DNA of 13,884 bases from assembly GCA_030628905.1 (NCBI GenBank), contig DAOVQB010000114.1:1-13884 (forward strand), written 5' to 3'. Position numbers and translations under genes: made by a program. Each line of letters opens with the position of its first letter. Positions within the stretch are counted from its first letter, which is position 1. The notes beneath the pieces were generated by a model that saw only the letters and a list, made by a program, of their open reading frames with translations, made no database searches and had not been told where the DNA came from. Of the stretch, positions 12,466-13,884 are shown in pieces. The DNA is from DAOVQB01 sp023128935 (GTDB lineage: Bacteria; Eisenbacteria; RBG-16-71-46; CAIMUX01; WJJG01).

Positions 12466-13884
12466 CGACCCTGCTCTGATAGTAACTCCAGCAACTCCTC
12501 GGCCCTTTCGCGCTCCGGCAGATCCACATCGAGCTCCAGGGCCCGCTCCAGCTGACGCCGGGCCGCCTCTGGCCGCCCATCATTGGCGAGTGAGAGCCCA
12601 AGCAGGTAGGCCACCGAAGCCGAGCGCGGCCACTCCCGCTGCAGGCGCGCCAGGGTCCGCACCGCGCGCTCCCACAAACCAGCGCGTGTCAGGATGAGCC
12701 CCAGGTTGTACTGCAGCTGCCACGAATCGGGATGCTGCGTGCACGCTTCATCCAGCACACGGCCAGCCTCCATTGTCCGGCCGAACGCCAAGTGGGCGTT
12801 TGCCAGATTCATCCAGATGCCCACGTTTTCATAGCCCGCCGAGAGGCTCTCCTCCAGCAAATCGGTGGCCGCACCCGCCCTGCCCGCTTGTGTCAGCGCC
12901 GCGCCGAGCGATCCCAGGAAGACCCCGGGCAACCCAGATGCGGCCCCCGCGGCCACGCGCTCGCGCCAGGCTTCTCCCAGCGCTGCCCCTTTCTCGGGCG
13001 AGAATAGTAGCACGCGCGTGCGCCGCCCCGCCGGGCGCCCGAAGGCTCGATCGGCATCCGCTGTTTCTGTGAGGTGCGTGTAGAAGTCCAGCATTTCCCG
13101 GCCTTCACGGGGCTGTCTTAGGAAGCGCATGACCAGCCGCTCGCTTATCACCACCGCCCGCGCTGCGCGGTACCAGCCGGTCCAGTACGTTCCGCGGTAG
13201 ATCGCAGGGTGCGTGCTATGGAAAGGCACTCCCAGCCAGATGAGGCGGGATGAATCAGGCGCTGCAAAGGCTGCATCATGGACGACCAGACTGCCCGGAG
13301 CGAGGTTCTCCTCCAGCCAGGCCACGGCACTGGCCCGCCCAGCTGCCTCCCGGCTGGGCGTCTCCCAGCGCCCGGCAGTGACGGCCAGCAGCGGGAGGAT
13401 CAGAAGTAGGGGCAGCAGGCGCAGGAACCACGCATGTTGCAGACGCTTGGAGATCGCGGCCGCTATGACTCCCCACCCCTGGCCCACCTCGCATGCCGCC
13501 CAGGGCATCAGGATCAAGAGCGGAGCATCAGATGCAAATCCACTGCGCACCCCGAGCAGCAGTAACACCAGAGAGACCAACGGGGCCAGGTTGCCGGCGC
13601 GGCACTGCGCTGCCCACCTCGCTCCCGCAACGATCAGCAAGATCAGACCGGGTATATGCAGGCCTTGGGTGATCGGATACAGGCCCCGCTGCACCCCAAT
13701 AGGGGCTTGCGTACTCAAGAGTCGCTGCACGTGCGCCTCTCGGATCATGCCGCTAAACCAGCCACCCGGGTCCATCAAGCTGAGCGGGTTGAGCACCCAG
13801 AGGGCCGCCAGCGACAGTATCAGCACGGCTGCGCCTTGGACCGGCCCCGACCTGCCCCGGCGCCGGGGTGCCCAGAGCGCGAGC
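12462..13884 (-). CDS. Membrane glycosyltransferase-like protein with C-terminal TPR repeats (partial, 5' end outside window)
   Basis: The frame is open to the window edge; a GTG at 13826 would give 454 aa, but the upstream codons continue without a stop and no ribosome site is seen, so the N-terminus is probably missing. Counting from that GTG, hydrophobic segments lie at about 1-17, 55-75, 78-110 and 131-148, with the motif LNPLSLMDPGGW resembling the late membrane helices of PMT/ArnT-like (GT39/GT83) glycosyltransferases that use polyprenyl-linked sugars. A soluble part follows (SAVAWLEENLAPGSLVVHD, typical of the C-terminal region in this superfamily). The last ~160 residues contain about four TPR units (for example NVGIWMNLANAHLAFGR and SWQLQYNLGLILTRAG). 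Its stop overlaps the start of the heptosyltransferase fusion, indicating one operon for envelope-glycan assembly. Which sugar or acceptor it uses cannot be read from this fragment. Confidence 0.75.
   Translation of the reverse strand, partial: LALWAPRRRGRSGPVQGAAVLILSLAALWVLNPLSLMDPGGWFSGMIREAHVQRLLSTQAPIGVQRGLYPITQGLHIPGLILLIVAGARWAAQCRAGNLAPLVSLVLLLLGVRSGFASDAPLLILMPWAACEVGQGWGVIAAAISKRLQHAWFLRLLPLLLILPLLAVTAGRWETPSREAAGRASAVAWLEENLAPGSLVVHDAAFAAPDSSRLIWLGVPFHSTHPAIYRGTYWTGWYRAARAVVISERLVMRFLRQPREGREMLDFYTHLTETADADRAFGRPAGRRTRVLLFSPEKGAALGEAWRERVAAGAASGLPGVFLGSLGAALTQAGRAGAATDLLEESLSAGYENVGIWMNLANAHLAFGRTMEAGRVLDEACTQHPDSWQLQYNLGLILTRAGLWERAVRTLARLQREWPRSASVAYLLGLSLANDGRPEAARRQLERALELDVDLPERERAEELLELLSEQGR

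Overview
The window looks like chromosomal DNA from a GC-rich, Gram-negative bacterium. The evidence is an LPS-heptose gene, plus secreted proteins that end in FlgD-like/"PNPF"-type beta-sandwich domains after jelly-roll domains with a "GW-DD" end. That C-terminal style is common in FCB-group and candidate-phylum bacteria (Candidatus Eisenbacteria-like lineages). This placement is an inference from domain style, not a proven taxonomy.

Layout. (1) 153-3862, minus strand: four solitary accessory genes. They encode a PLD-like protein with an internal segment resembling helicase/DUF1998 proteins, a UPF0178/YaiI-family PIN-like protein, a cysteine-rich DUF3795 protein that is clearly more AT-rich than its surroundings, and an AAA-type ATPase. 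The ATPase start lies just downstream of an 8-bp perfect inverted repeat that puts its Shine-Dalgarno in the loop. (2) 4045-5200: a gene graveyard. It holds fragments of at least two DUF1016/YhcG-type PDDEXK nuclease genes, a perfect 30-bp palindrome, and the N-terminal stub of an integrase-type transposase that probably marks a deleted insertion sequence. (3) 5320-10614, plus strand: two large secreted proteases in tandem, an S8 subtilisin-like enzyme (992 aa) and a C1A papain-like enzyme (706 aa). Both have a signal peptide, a protease domain, beta-sandwich domains, a jelly-roll and a FlgD-like C-terminus. The S8 signal peptide is built from 30-bp tandem repeats. A second tandem repeat, with a 25-bp unit, begins exactly at the S8 stop codon. 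(4) 10708-13884, minus strand and convergent with the proteases: a translationally coupled pair. One gene is a membrane glycosyltransferase-like protein with a C-terminal TPR tail, cut by the window edge. The other is a fusion of a WaaF-type heptosyltransferase with a GmhB-type heptose-bisphosphate phosphatase. Two hairpins, apparently one per strand, lie between the convergent units.

How the genes fit together. The right part makes envelope glycan (heptose phosphatase and transferase in one polypeptide, next to a membrane glycosyltransferase). The middle exports two proteolytic enzymes probably anchored or sorted by the same kind of C-terminal domain. The left part is a recombination-prone accessory zone with nuclease-type folds (PLD, PIN-like, DUF1016 remnants) and one stand-alone ATPase. 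No tRNA, rRNA or CRISPR array was seen. The non-coding gaps at 1-152, 1296-1542, 2011-2215 and 3914-4044 hold nothing I can support as a gene.
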